Position numbers and translations under genes: made by a program | Notes under the pieces: model-generated | The model's database searches: none | Told to the model about the DNA's origin: nothing | Seen by the model: only the letters and a program-made list of their open reading frames with translations | NCBI GenBank assembly: GCA_021295955.1 | Contig: JAGWBJ010000002.1 | Span: 1-64,000, forward strand | Length of the DNA: 64,000 nucleotides | From: Dehalococcoidia bacterium | Lineage (GTDB): Bacteria > Chloroflexota > Dehalococcoidia > Lucifugimonadales > JAGWBF01 | Reading direction: 5' to 3' | Part shown: positions 51,785 through 59,889 of the stretch, piece by piece | Layout: the number at the start of each line of letters is the position of its first letter | Position numbering within the stretch: the first letter of the stretch is position 1

Positions 51785-51854
51785 GCATACGACCCTCCGA
51801 GAGCGGGAGTCCAGTCCGGACGGGTGCGGACTACCGCCTGCGCGGGAATGACGG
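51785..51854. repeat. Partial extragenic palindromic element
   Basis: GAGCGGGAGTCCAGTCCGG and, 30 bases on, GCGGGAATGACGG: the same half-element seen at 44789 and 48556. The remainder of 51672-51992 holds no gene. Confidence 0.4.
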
Positions 51855-51992
51855 CGGCGGGTCTGGTCTCGGACCGGGTGGTTTGCACTCTCTCGCGTCG
51901 AGGCGCTGCGGCTCGACGTTACTCGCACCGCAGCGCCTCTCGTTCCGAGGGCGGTTACCGGCCGGGGCGGTCCGCGTGCCCCGGCCCCCCGC

Positions 51993-53717
51993 CTAGTTCA
52001 CCATCTCGTAGCTCCGCAGGAGCTTGCCGGGGAGGGCCCCGGTGCACACGTTGTCCTCGAAGGTAACGACACCGTTGACCAGGGTGTAGCGGATCCCCTT
52101 GGCCTTCTGGATGAAGCGGCTCTCCCCGCCGGGGAGGTCGGCCTCCACCACCGGGTCCTCGTACATCAGGCCCAGGTTGTCGAAGTCGTAGACCATGATG
52201 TCGGCCCAGGAGCCGATCTTCAGCACGCCCCGGTCCTTGAAGCTGGCCAGCCAGGCGGGCAGGTTGCTCATCTTGTAGTGGGCCTCCTCCAGGCTCATGA
52301 TCTCCTTCTCCCGGATGAAGCGCGTCAGCATGAACACGGGCCACTCGGCCGAGACCTGGAACCGGACGTGGGCCCCGCCGTCGGAGACGGAGACGTGCCC
52401 GTACGGCCCCGTGATCCGCTCGACGAGCTGCTGCATCTGGCTCTCCGGCGGGTCCTGTGGGTAGGTGAACCTGGTCTCCAGCTGCTCGTCGATGGCCAGG
52501 TCCAGGTAGGCGTCCAGCGGGTCCTTGCCGGTAGCTGCGGCGAGCTGGTTGATGGTCATGCCCTCGAACCGTCCGTTGCGCTCGTCGGCCACCTCCCTCA
52601 CCCTGAGCCGGTCCCAGTCCACCCTGTACAGCTCGGGGCTTATGGTGTCGATCCTGCGCTCCCTCCTTGCCTTCTCCACGTCCTCCCTCATGAGGGCGCG
52701 GTTGGCCGGGTCCATCAGCTTGATCATCCGCTCTTCCGGCGTCCCGACCAGGGGCTGGACCCAGTTGGGGAAGATGTCGTAGAGGTTGTAGTTGGCAAGG
52801 TCGAAGGTGCTGCGGGTCTTGGTGATGGACACCTGCTCGTATATGGGCAGGCCCTTCTCCCGCATCTTGAGCATCCACTCGTAGCTCTCGATGCCGCCCA
52901 GGATCATCTGCATGGGGCGGCCGCTGATCTTCGCCATCTTCTCCAGCAGCACGTGCTGCTCGTCCCGGTCGTCGAACTGAGGGACGTTGCCGATGTCCCA
53001 GCCGATCTGCCCTACGCCGAACTGGCCTATCACCTCGGCTATGGCCAGCCACTCCTCGTCCGAGGCCACGTGGCTGGGCAGATAGCCGCCGTCCTCGGGA
53101 TGGTCCTCGGAGCTGCGGTTGCCCGCGATGCCGAAGGCGCCGGCGGCCATCGCGTCGTGGACGAGCTGCTTCATCGTGTTCAGCTCGGCCTCGGTTACCG
53201 ACGTCCTCTGCCTGGCGGGGATCATGCCCAGGACGTAGCCCCTGAGGGGGGAGAAGGGCAGCAGGGCGCCGACGTTCATGCCCAGGCCCTGCCGGTCCAG
53301 GCTGTCCAGGTACTCGGGGAAGGTCTCCCAGTCCCAGCGTATGCCGTGCCGCATGGCCTCCAGGGGTATGGCCTCGACGCGGTTCATCATACGCATGCTC
53401 AGGTCCCGGTCCTCGGGCCTGCACGGGGCGAACCCGAAGCCGCACTGGCCGATGGTGAGGGACGTCACCCCAAACCAGCTCGAGGGCGTGGCGTAGGGGT
53501 CCCAGTTGAGCTGGCCGTCGTAGTGGGTGTGCATGTCCACCGCGCCGGGGGCGACAATGCACCCGCTGGCGTCGATCTCCTTGGCGCCGCCGGCCCGGAT
53601 GTTCCCGCTGATGTTGGCGATCCTCCCGTCTTTGATGGCTACGTCCGACTTGTACCTGGGAATGCCCGTGCCATCGACGACGGTGCCGCCGCGAATTACC
53701 AGATCGTACTCAGCCAT
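51993..53717 (-). CDS. N-acyl-D-amino-acid deacylase (D-aminoacylase)
   Basis: 574 residues. L-V-I-R-G-G-T-V-V-D-G-T-G start, A-V-D-M-H-T-H-Y-D-G-Q metal site, I-G-Q-C-G-F-G-F-A-P (metal-bridging Cys region typical of D-aminoacylases), and the late V-S-V-S-D-G-G-A-H, W-L-A-S-F-K-D-R-G-V-L-K-I-G-S-W-A-D. ATG 53717 with AAAGGAG; the first six codons of the longer frame lie before this site. Own strong promoter at 53767. Paralogue of the gene at 30791. Confidence 0.9.
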   Translation of the reverse strand: MAEYDLVIRGGTVVDGTGIPRYKSDVAIKDGRIANISGNIRAGGAKEIDASGCIVAPGAVDMHTHYDGQLNWDPYATPSSWFGVTSLTIGQCGFGFAPCRPEDRDLSMRMMNRVEAIPLEAMRHGIRWDWETFPEYLDSLDRQGLGMNVGALLPFSPLRGYVLGMIPARQRTSVTEAELNTMKQLVHDAMAAGAFGIAGNRSSEDHPEDGGYLPSHVASDEEWLAIAEVIGQFGVGQIGWDIGNVPQFDDRDEQHVLLEKMAKISGRPMQMILGGIESYEWMLKMREKGLPIYEQVSITKTRSTFDLANYNLYDIFPNWVQPLVGTPEERMIKLMDPANRALMREDVEKARRERRIDTISPELYRVDWDRLRVREVADERNGRFEGMTINQLAAATGKDPLDAYLDLAIDEQLETRFTYPQDPPESQMQQLVERITGPYGHVSVSDGGAHVRFQVSAEWPVFMLTRFIREKEIMSLEEAHYKMSNLPAWLASFKDRGVLKIGSWADIMVYDFDNLGLMYEDPVVEADLPGGESRFIQKAKGIRYTLVNGVVTFEDNVCTGALPGKLLRSYEMVN

Positions 53718-53766
53718 GGCTCGTCTCCTTTCCATCTACGGTACCGAATTGCTTGAAGGCGAGACC

Positions 53767-53796
53767 ATTCTAGGTACGATTCACTCGACTTGTCAA
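53767..53796 (-). promoter_or_regulatory. Promoter of the D-aminoacylase gene
   Basis: Minus strand TTGACA (53791-53796), an 18-bp spacer and TAGAAT (53767-53772). Confidence 0.7.
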
Positions 53797-53866
53797 TAGA
53801 AGTTATTCGTAATATATCCCCTTGATATGGCACATAGTCGCTATTATCTCGCGGGACTCCTTCCCC

Positions 53867-55420
53867 TCACCGCGGAGGGGTTTCCGCGATCAGGTCGGCG
53901 GCCCTCTCCCCCATCATCATGGCCGTGGCGCTGGTGCCGGTGCACACTATGTCCGGCATGATGGACGTGTCCACGACCCTGAGCCCCTCCACGCCGTGCA
54001 CCCGGCAATACTGGTCGACCACGGCCATGGGGTCGGCGCCGGGGCCCATCTTGCAGGTACCCGACATGTGCTGGGTGTTGCTGTCCTTCAGGCCATCGTA
54101 TATCCAGCGGTCCAGGGCGTCGTCGGTGGCCAGCTCCTCGTCGGTGGGGGACAGCCTTTCGGCGACGAGATCCCGGTAGGCCTCATGCTCCAGCAGCCGT
54201 ATGCACAGGCGCACGGCCTCCCGCAGCCTCTGCCGGTCCCAGGGATGCTCCAGGTAGCGGTAGTCCAGGTGGGGCTGGTCGTGGGGGGCCGCCGAGGCCA
54301 GCCGGACCTCGCCGGACCCCTCGGGCTTGTAGAGGCCCGGGACCAGCCGCGCTCCCACGGGCCGCCTGGGGTCGTCGCCGAGCTGGTAGGCGAAGGAGAA
54401 AGGCATTACCAGCATGTCGTTGCGGGTCGAGGACCCCGGGGCGGTGTAGTGGAGGACGCACTCCCGCCTGGGGGCGTCCGGGTCCAGGACAACGCCCTCC
54501 CGGAGGCGAAGGAGCACCAACGCCTGGGGGTGGTCCTTCATATTCTTGCCGACCCCGGGCAGGTCGCGGACCACGGGTATGCCGAAGGCGTCGAGCTGCT
54601 CCCTGGGACCCACGCCGGACAGCAGCAGCAGGTGGGAGGACTTGATGGCCCCGGCGCTGAGGACGACCTCCCGCCCCTCCACCACGTACTCCTCCCCGCC
54701 GCTCTCCACCCGGACCCCGGTGGCCCGAGTCCCGTCGAAGAGAACGCGGGTCGCCAGCACGTTGGCCCGGATGGTCAGGTTCAGTCGGTGCTGGTTGGGA
54801 TTGATGTAGGTCAGGGCGGTGCTCATGCGCACACCGTCGACGTTGTTCAGGGGCACGGGGCTCACGCCCGCGGACTCCGGGTCGTTCAGGTCTGGATGCT
54901 CCGGGAACCCCGCGTCCAAGCAGGACCGGTAGAAGGCCTCCTGGAAGGGCAGAAACTCCTCCCGCCTGTGCCGCCGCACGGGCACCGGACCGTCGGAGCC
55001 GTGGAAATCGTTCCGGAAGTCCAGGTCGGTCTCCATCTTCCTCCAGTAGGGGAGCACCTTGAGAAATGACCACTGGTCGTTGCCCCGGGCGGCCCAGTCG
55101 TCGAAGTCCTGGGGAGCGCCGCGAATGAACGCCGCCCCGTTGATGGAGCTGCCGCCTCCCATCACCTTCCCCCGGGCCACGGGGGTCAGGCCCGTTTGCC
55201 CGCTGGTCGGCCTGCCCTGGAACGACCAGTTGTGGGGGGCGCCCACGGCCTGGGCCGCCTGGCCGTAGCTGTACTTCAGGTCGTCGGGCAGATGCTCCAT
55301 GTCGGCATAGTGGGGCCCCGCCTCCAGCAACAGCACCGACCTGCCCGGGTCCTCGGAGAGGCGGGCGGCAAGGGCACAGCCGGCGTTCCCTCCGCCCACT
55401 ATGATCACGTCGTACTTCAT
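53867..55420 (-). CDS. GMC-family FAD oxidoreductase 3, altered active site
   Basis: 517 residues. G-G-G-N-A-G FAD motif (9-14), L-L-L-E-A-G-P, G-G-G-S-S-I-N-G, S-A-G-A-I-K-S-S-H-L-L-L-L-S-G-V-G-P and the active-site His (T-Q-H-M-S-G-T-C-K-M-G). The second catalytic position, Asn in R-A-N-T-N in its two paralogues, is Ser here (C-T-G-T-S-A-T). ATG 55420 with GGAGGTG. It may oxidise a different substrate or be impaired. Confidence 0.9.
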   Translation of the reverse strand: MKYDVIIVGGGNAGCALAARLSEDPGRSVLLLEAGPHYADMEHLPDDLKYSYGQAAQAVGAPHNWSFQGRPTSGQTGLTPVARGKVMGGGSSINGAAFIRGAPQDFDDWAARGNDQWSFLKVLPYWRKMETDLDFRNDFHGSDGPVPVRRHRREEFLPFQEAFYRSCLDAGFPEHPDLNDPESAGVSPVPLNNVDGVRMSTALTYINPNQHRLNLTIRANVLATRVLFDGTRATGVRVESGGEEYVVEGREVVLSAGAIKSSHLLLLSGVGPREQLDAFGIPVVRDLPGVGKNMKDHPQALVLLRLREGVVLDPDAPRRECVLHYTAPGSSTRNDMLVMPFSFAYQLGDDPRRPVGARLVPGLYKPEGSGEVRLASAAPHDQPHLDYRYLEHPWDRQRLREAVRLCIRLLEHEAYRDLVAERLSPTDEELATDDALDRWIYDGLKDSNTQHMSGTCKMGPGADPMAVVDQYCRVHGVEGLRVVDTSIMPDIVCTGTSATAMMMGERAADLIAETPPR

Positions 55421-55461
55421 CACACACCTCCGGAGCGGCGCCTGCGCAGCCGCCTGGCGGT

Positions 55462-55490
55462 ATTCTATGTCCCGCCGTACGGGGTGACAA
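55462..55490 (-). promoter_or_regulatory. Promoter of GMC oxidoreductase 3
   Basis: Minus strand TTGTCA (55485-55490), a 17-bp spacer and TAGAAT (55462-55467). Confidence 0.5.
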
Positions 55491-55531
55491 GGCCGCGCCC
55501 ACACGCCCGGAAACGGAAAACGCGGGGCGCA

Positions 55532-55560
55532 TTCTCACGGCACTCCCCAACTGCTAGAAT
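55532..55560 (+). promoter_or_regulatory. Promoter of the SDR gene at 55599
   Basis: TTCTCA (55532-55537), a 17-bp spacer and TAGAAT (55555-55560) with an upstream TGC (extended -10). Confidence 0.5.
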
Positions 55561-55598
55561 AGCCTGGAGAGTAGTACCGGTCCCGTCCGAGGAGTTGC

Positions 55599-56372
55599 AT
55601 GCAAGAGAGACGTCCCAGGCTAGAGGGTAAGGTGGCGTTCATCAGCGGGGGCGCCAGGGGAATGGGCGCCTGCGAGGGAGAGCTGTTCGCCGCTGAGGGC
55701 GCCCGGGTGGTCCTGGGAGACGTCCTGGAGGAGCAGGGACGGGCCGTCGAGGCCCGAATCCGCGCGGCGGGTGGCGAGGCCCTGTTCGTGAAGCTGGACG
55801 TGACCAGCGAAGGCTCGTGGAGAGACGCCATCGCCGCAACGGTGTCCAGCTACGGCAGGCTGGACGTGCTGGTGAACAACGCCGGGATAGGCTCCGGCCC
55901 GGCCCCCAGCACGGTGGAGGACACCGACGGCGATCGCTGGGACCAGATCATGGACGTCAACTCGACGGGGGTCTTCCTGGGCACCAAGTACGCCATACCT
56001 GAGATGCGCAGGGCGGGCGGCGGCTCCATCATCAACATCTCGTCCATCTTCGGCCTGGTGGGCAGCCCGGGCTCGACTCCCTACCACGCCTCCAAGGGGG
56101 CGGTCCGCCTGTTGACCAAGGCCACCACGGTCCAGTACGCCGGCGATGGGATACGGGCGAACTCGGTACACCCAGGCTTCGTGGAAACTCCCATGACCGA
56201 GGCGCAGTTCCGCCAGCCGGGGGGACGCCAGCGCCGCATCGACAGCACCCCCCTGGGCAGGATAGGCACGCCTCTGGACATCGCCTACGGAGTGCTGTAC
56301 CTGGCCTCCGACGAGTCATCCTTCGTTACGGGCTCCGAGTTGGTCATCGACGGCGGCTACACCGCCCAGTAA
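55599..56372 (+). CDS. Short-chain dehydrogenase/reductase (3-alpha-hydroxysteroid / glucose-dehydrogenase-like)
   Basis: 257 residues. S-G-G-A-R-G-M-G (cofactor), L-D-V-T, V-N-N-A-G-I, I-N-I-S-S-I, T-P-Y-H-A-S-K-G-A-V (Tyr/Lys) and V-H-P-G-F-V-E-T-P all in order, with the family ending V-I-D-G-G-Y-T. A complete, standard SDR. GAGGAG before ATG 55599. Substrate unknown. Confidence 0.92.
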   Translation: MQERRPRLEGKVAFISGGARGMGACEGELFAAEGARVVLGDVLEEQGRAVEARIRAAGGEALFVKLDVTSEGSWRDAIAATVSSYGRLDVLVNNAGIGSGPAPSTVEDTDGDRWDQIMDVNSTGVFLGTKYAIPEMRRAGGGSIINISSIFGLVGSPGSTPYHASKGAVRLLTKATTVQYAGDGIRANSVHPGFVETPMTEAQFRQPGGRQRRIDSTPLGRIGTPLDIAYGVLYLASDESSFVTGSELVIDGGYTAQ

Positions 56373-56403
56373 GGGGGGGCCGTAGGCAGTGTGGTGGAAG
56401 CCT

Positions 56404-56863
56404 ATGCCTGACCGGGACCTGTTTCGGGTTCTGGTGGTCGGCACCGGGAACCGGGCCCGCTCCCAGATGGCCCACGGGTGGATGCGTCACCTGGGAGGCT
56501 CCCGCGTCCAAGTCGAGAGTGGCGGCACGGAGCCCAGGGGAGTCCATACGATGGCGGTAGACGTCATGGCCGAGGTGGGAATCGACATATCGGGCCACAC
56601 GTCCGACCACGTAGAGCGGTACATCGCGGACGATCTCGACCTGGTTGTCACCCTTTGCGATTCGGCGCCGGAGAGCCGCCCCCGTCTTCCCCGGCGCCAA
56701 GCGGCGCCTCCACCACGCCTTCGAAGACCCCGACCGTCCGAGGACCGGCGCAGAGGCGCAGAGGGATGTGTTCCGGCGCATCCGGGACTAGATCGGCGAA
56801 TTCGGCCACCAGCTCCTGGCAGAGGATCTGTACCAGGTCCATCCGACGGGGGATGTATCCTGA
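56404..56863 (+). pseudogene. Arsenate reductase / low-MW phosphotyrosine phosphatase-like, decayed
   Basis: V-V-G-T-G-N-R-A-R-S-Q-M-A at residues 11-23 is the LMW-PTPase/ArsC phosphate loop C-T-G-N-S-A-R-S, but the nucleophilic Cys is Gly13. Further on, L-V-V-T-L-C-D-S-A-P-E-S-R-P-R breaks the C-D-x-A-x-E-x-C-P pattern: a run of five C near 56685-56690 shifts frame, and with one C fewer the reading becomes S-R-P-V-F-P-G-A-K, with the second redox Cys changed to Arg. After that the frame carries H-H-A-F-E-D-P-D but meets TAG at 56790, and the last part (I-G-E-F-G-H-Q-L-L-A-E-D-L-Y) ends at 56863. Three separate lesions indicate real decay. Confidence 0.8.
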
Positions 56864-56944
56864 GTGCTCCGGATGCCGAGGCGTAGGCCAGGGATGTATC
56901 CCCAGACGCGAACGGACCGGTCGAACTCCGGCGGTTGGCCAGGC

Positions 56945-57448
56945 ATGCCGGCGCTGCGGGCCGGCCTCACGGCGGGATCGATTGGGGCAGTGGCGGGAGT
57001 CCTGGTCAACCTGCCCCTGGAGTCGCCAAGCGACGCGTTCTTCAACAGCGCGCCGGTGATGGCGGGCTCCCTGCTGGCCGGCCTGGGTTCGGGCCTCCTG
57101 TGGCACGTCCTGGGCGGTTCCCCCCGCCGCCCGGTCTTTTTTGCCGCCTCCCTGGCAGCGGTCTTCATGCTGGTCTGCGCCGCCGCCGCAGCCGGGGAGT
57201 CCCAGCTTGCCCGCTCGGTATCGTACATCGTGCCGTTGGCGGCCATCGTACTGGGACTGACGGGGGTTCTGACCGTCCTCTTCCTGAGGGCCAGATGGAC
57301 GGCCTCCTGGAGGCTGACCCTCCTGACGGCCATCGTCGCGGTCGGCCTTGGGATCGGGCTGGCGGGCCACGGAGACCAGGAAACCGGCAGGCTGGAGCTG
57401 CCGCCCAGGGCGGCCCTGGGGGCCTTTCCCGCAGTGTATCCGTCGTAG
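56945..57448 (+). CDS. Small polytopic membrane protein
   Basis: 167 residues with about four hydrophobic helices (A-G-S-I-G-A-V-A-G-V-L-V, V-M-A-G-S-L-L-A-G-L-G-S-G, A-A-S-L-A-A-V-F-M-L-V, Y-I-V-P-L-A-A-I-V-L-G-L-T-G-V), no recognised family. ATG 56945 is the first start near the hydrophobic part; the frame also opens farther upstream. It precedes the YceI lipoprotein by 22 bases, probably one unit. Function unknown. Confidence 0.6.
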   Translation: MPALRAGLTAGSIGAVAGVLVNLPLESPSDAFFNSAPVMAGSLLAGLGSGLLWHVLGGSPRRPVFFAASLAAVFMLVCAAAAAGESQLARSVSYIVPLAAIVLGLTGVLTVLFLRARWTASWRLTLLTAIVAVGLGIGLAGHGDQETGRLELPPRAALGAFPAVYPS

Positions 57449-57470
57449 AGATTATGTGAAGTAGGTGATT

Positions 57471-58322
57471 ATGACTGGACCCATACGCCGGCGCAGGCTA
57501 CTGATCGCGACAATGGCGGCATTTGCCGTCCTGGTCATCCTGGCAGGCTGCGGCGGCTCGAGCCAGGAACCCGAAGGGGCTGCGCCCACCACCGCGCCCG
57601 CGGCCACCACCGTGCCCGTGGCCACCGCCGCACCCGCGGCCACCACCGAACCCGCGGCCACCACCGAACCCGTAGCCACCACCGGACCCGCAGCCACCAC
57701 CGCGCCCGTGGCCACCACCGCGCCCGTGGCCACCGCCGCACCTGCGGCCACCACCGAACCCGCAGCCACCACCGGGGCTGCAGGGAGGAGCACCGGGGAG
57801 TACGACGGGGTGTCTTTTGTCGTATCCGCCGGTTCCGAGGCCACGTTCACCGTGGAGGAGCAGCTTGTGAGGCTGCCCCTGCCCAACGACGCGGTGATGA
57901 GGACAGAGGCCCTCTCGGGAGAGGTGCACCTGGACGGCGGGCCGTCAGTGGTACAGATCGACCTTCAGAAGCTCACCAGCGACCAGCCCTTCAGGGACCG
58001 GTACGTCAGCGAAAGGATGTTCGGCCAGCACCCCGTCGCGACCTTCACCGTGCCCGACCTGCGCCCCCTGCCCGACGGCCTGGCCTCGGGCGAGGAGGTC
58101 ATGACCCAGGTGAGCGGTTCCCTGGACATCCGAGGGAACAGCTTTCCCCTTGAATTCGAGGTCGAGGCCCGGGACGACGGAGACGCTATCTTCGTCCTGG
58201 GACGCACCACGTTCACGTGGGACCAGCTTGACATCCCACGGCCCACCGCGCGGTCCGTGGCCAGCATCGAAGACGAAGTGCGGGTGGAGATACTGTTGAA
58301 GGTCGTGCCCCAGGACGCGTAG
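57471..58322 (+). CDS. YceI-domain lipoprotein with Thr/Ala/Pro linker
   Basis: 283 residues. A lipobox I-L-A-G-C (Cys 27) after a basic N-terminus and one hydrophobic helix marks a lipoprotein anchored outside the membrane. Then a low-complexity linker of about ten PAATTE-like six-residue repeats (57595-57780 in DNA, 18-bp units), then a YceI lipocalin-like beta-barrel (F-V-V-S-A-G-S-E-A-T-F-T-V-E-E, S-L-D-I-R-G-N-S-F-P-L-E). YceI proteins bind polyisoprenoids or similar lipids. ATG 57471 with AGGTGA. Convergent with the liv operon. Confidence 0.85.
   Translation: MTGPIRRRRLLIATMAAFAVLVILAGCGGSSQEPEGAAPTTAPAATTVPVATAAPAATTEPAATTEPVATTGPAATTAPVATTAPVATAAPAATTEPAATTGAAGRSTGEYDGVSFVVSAGSEATFTVEEQLVRLPLPNDAVMRTEALSGEVHLDGGPSVVQIDLQKLTSDQPFRDRYVSERMFGQHPVATFTVPDLRPLPDGLASGEEVMTQVSGSLDIRGNSFPLEFEVEARDDGDAIFVLGRTTFTWDQLDIPRPTARSVASIEDEVRVEILLKVVPQDA
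57595..57780. repeat. 18-bp minisatellite within the YceI gene
   Basis: About ten imperfect copies of an 18-bp unit (CCCGCGGCCACCACCGAA-like) encode the Pro-Ala-Ala-Thr-Thr-Glu linker. Copy number likely varies between strains. Confidence 0.75.
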
Positions 58323-58331
58323 CCGGCCGCG

Positions 58332-59072
58332 TCAGCTCCCCAGGAACACCTCGGTAAGTATATCGGTGTCCCGGACCGATTGCGGAGTCCCGTCGTGTAC
58401 GACGCGGCCCTTGTCCAGCACGTAGGCCCGGTCCACGATGTTCAGGACACCCTTGATGTTGTGCTCCACGACCAGGATGGTGGTCTGGAGCACGTGGCTG
58501 ATGTCGGCGACCTTCTGGAACACCTCTTTCACCACGATAGGCGCCAGGCCCAGGGTGGGCTCGTCCAGCAGCAGCATCCCGGGGGATGCCATGAGCCCGC
58601 GGCCTAGGGCCAGCATCTGCTGCTGCCCCCCGGACATCTGGCTGGCCAGGTCGCGGCGCTTCTGATGCAGGATGGGGAAGAGATCCATCACCGAGTCCAT
58701 CCGCCGTTGCTTTTCCGACGAGTTGTCCAGGTACAGGCAGCCCATCTCCAGGTTCTCTTCGACGGTGAGGTGGGTGAACACGCGTCGCCCCTGGGGTACG
58801 AAGGCGATGCCTTCCTTCACGATCTCGTGGGTGGCCGCCTGCAACGGCTCCTGCCGCCAGTAGACGGTCCCGCCCATCACGGGCGCCAACCCCATGATGG
58901 CCTTGAGCACGGTGGACTTCCCGGCCCCGTTGGGACCCATCACCGCCACGACCTCGCCCTCCCGGACTCCAAGGGACACGTCCTCCAGGGCTACCACGGC
59001 CCCGTAGTGCACGGACACGCCGTCCAGCTCCAGAAGCCTCGGTCCTCCACGTTCAACCCCAGATGGTCTCAT
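58332..59072 (-). CDS. livF: Branched-chain-amino-acid-type ABC transporter ATP-binding protein LivF
   Basis: 246 residues. Walker A G-P-N-G-A-G-K-S (46-53), signature M-S-G-G-Q-Q-Q (about 144-150), Walker B L-L-L-D-E-P-T-L-G-L-A-P. The short form without the extra C-terminal segment marks LivF rather than LivG. ATG 59072 with AAGGAG. Last gene of the liv-type operon; hydrolyses ATP for uptake with LivG. Confidence 0.93.
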   Translation of the reverse strand: MRPSGVERGGPRLLELDGVSVHYGAVVALEDVSLGVREGEVVAVMGPNGAGKSTVLKAIMGLAPVMGGTVYWRQEPLQAATHEIVKEGIAFVPQGRRVFTHLTVEENLEMGCLYLDNSSEKQRRMDSVMDLFPILHQKRRDLASQMSGGQQQMLALGRGLMASPGMLLLDEPTLGLAPIVVKEVFQKVADISHVLQTTILVVEHNIKGVLNIVDRAYVLDKGRVVHDGTPQSVRDTDILTEVFLGS

Positions 59073-59127
59073 GGCACACAGGTCTCCTTACACCGGAATT
59101 GCCAATGGCCTTGGGAGGGCCACGGCC

Positions 59128-59889
59128 TTAGACACCCAGGTAAGCCTCTATCACGTCCGGCCTCCTGAGGACCTCGTCGACCTCTCCCTCGGCGAGAAGG
59201 GTCCCGCTGTCCAGGACGAATATGTGGTCCGAAAGCTCCCTGACTATATCCATGTTGTGGGAGACGAAGACGATGGTGAGGCCCTGGTCCCGCATGCGCT
59301 TCAGTATCCCCTTCACCTGCTCCAACATCTGGGGAAAGAGGCCCGCGAAGGGCTCGTCGAACAAGTATATGCCGACGTCCAGCGCCATGGCCCGCCCGAT
59401 CTCCAGCAGCTTCCGCTGGCCGTAGGAGAGGTCCATGGCCAGGGAGTCCCGCTTCTCCCACATCCCTACACTCTCCAGGATGCTCCTGGCCTTCTCCTTG
59501 TGCCTGGGTTTCGCCCGCTCCATCAGGGCCGGCAGGAGGCGGCGTTGGGTCAAGACCACCATGATGTTGTCCCACACGCTTATCTGGTCGAACAGCCTCA
59601 CCTCCTGGAACGTCCTCGTCAGGCCGTGGGCGGGAGTGTCGTACGGGTGCACGACCTTGAGGCCGACTCCGTCGATGATCACCAACCCCCCGTCCAGGGG
59701 CAGAGTGCCGCTCAGCAGGTTCATCAGGGTCGACTTCCCGGAGCCGTTGGGGCCGACTATGCTGGTCATTCCCTTCCGTTTGATGGCGATGGAGAGGCAG
59801 TCCACCGCCTTGACCGCTCCGAAATGCTTGGAGATCTCGTGGGTCTCCAGGGCGATCTCTTCGCCGGGTCCGTTGCCGGCCGTACTCAC
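59128..59889 (-). CDS. livG: ABC transporter ATP-binding protein LivG
   Basis: 253 residues. Walker A G-P-N-G-S-G-K-S (46-53), L-T-R-T-F-Q-E-V-R-L-F of the LivG group, signature L-S-Y-G-Q-R-K-L-L-E, Walker B I-Y-L-F-D-E-P-F-A-G. GTG 59889 overlaps the livM stop by four bases (GTGA) after GGGAGGTA. A much longer open frame upstream in the same phase runs through livM and is not coding. Confidence 0.92.
   Translation of the reverse strand: MSTAGNGPGEEIALETHEISKHFGAVKAVDCLSIAIKRKGMTSIVGPNGSGKSTLMNLLSGTLPLDGGLVIIDGVGLKVVHPYDTPAHGLTRTFQEVRLFDQISVWDNIMVVLTQRRLLPALMERAKPRHKEKARSILESVGMWEKRDSLAMDLSYGQRKLLEIGRAMALDVGIYLFDEPFAGLFPQMLEQVKGILKRMRDQGLTIVFVSHNMDIVRELSDHIFVLDSGTLLAEGEVDEVLRRPDVIEAYLGV

Noticed and set aside
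57498-57929. Glycine-rich minus-strand frames opposite the YceI linker
   Set aside because: Produced by the repetitive PAATTE codons read in reverse.
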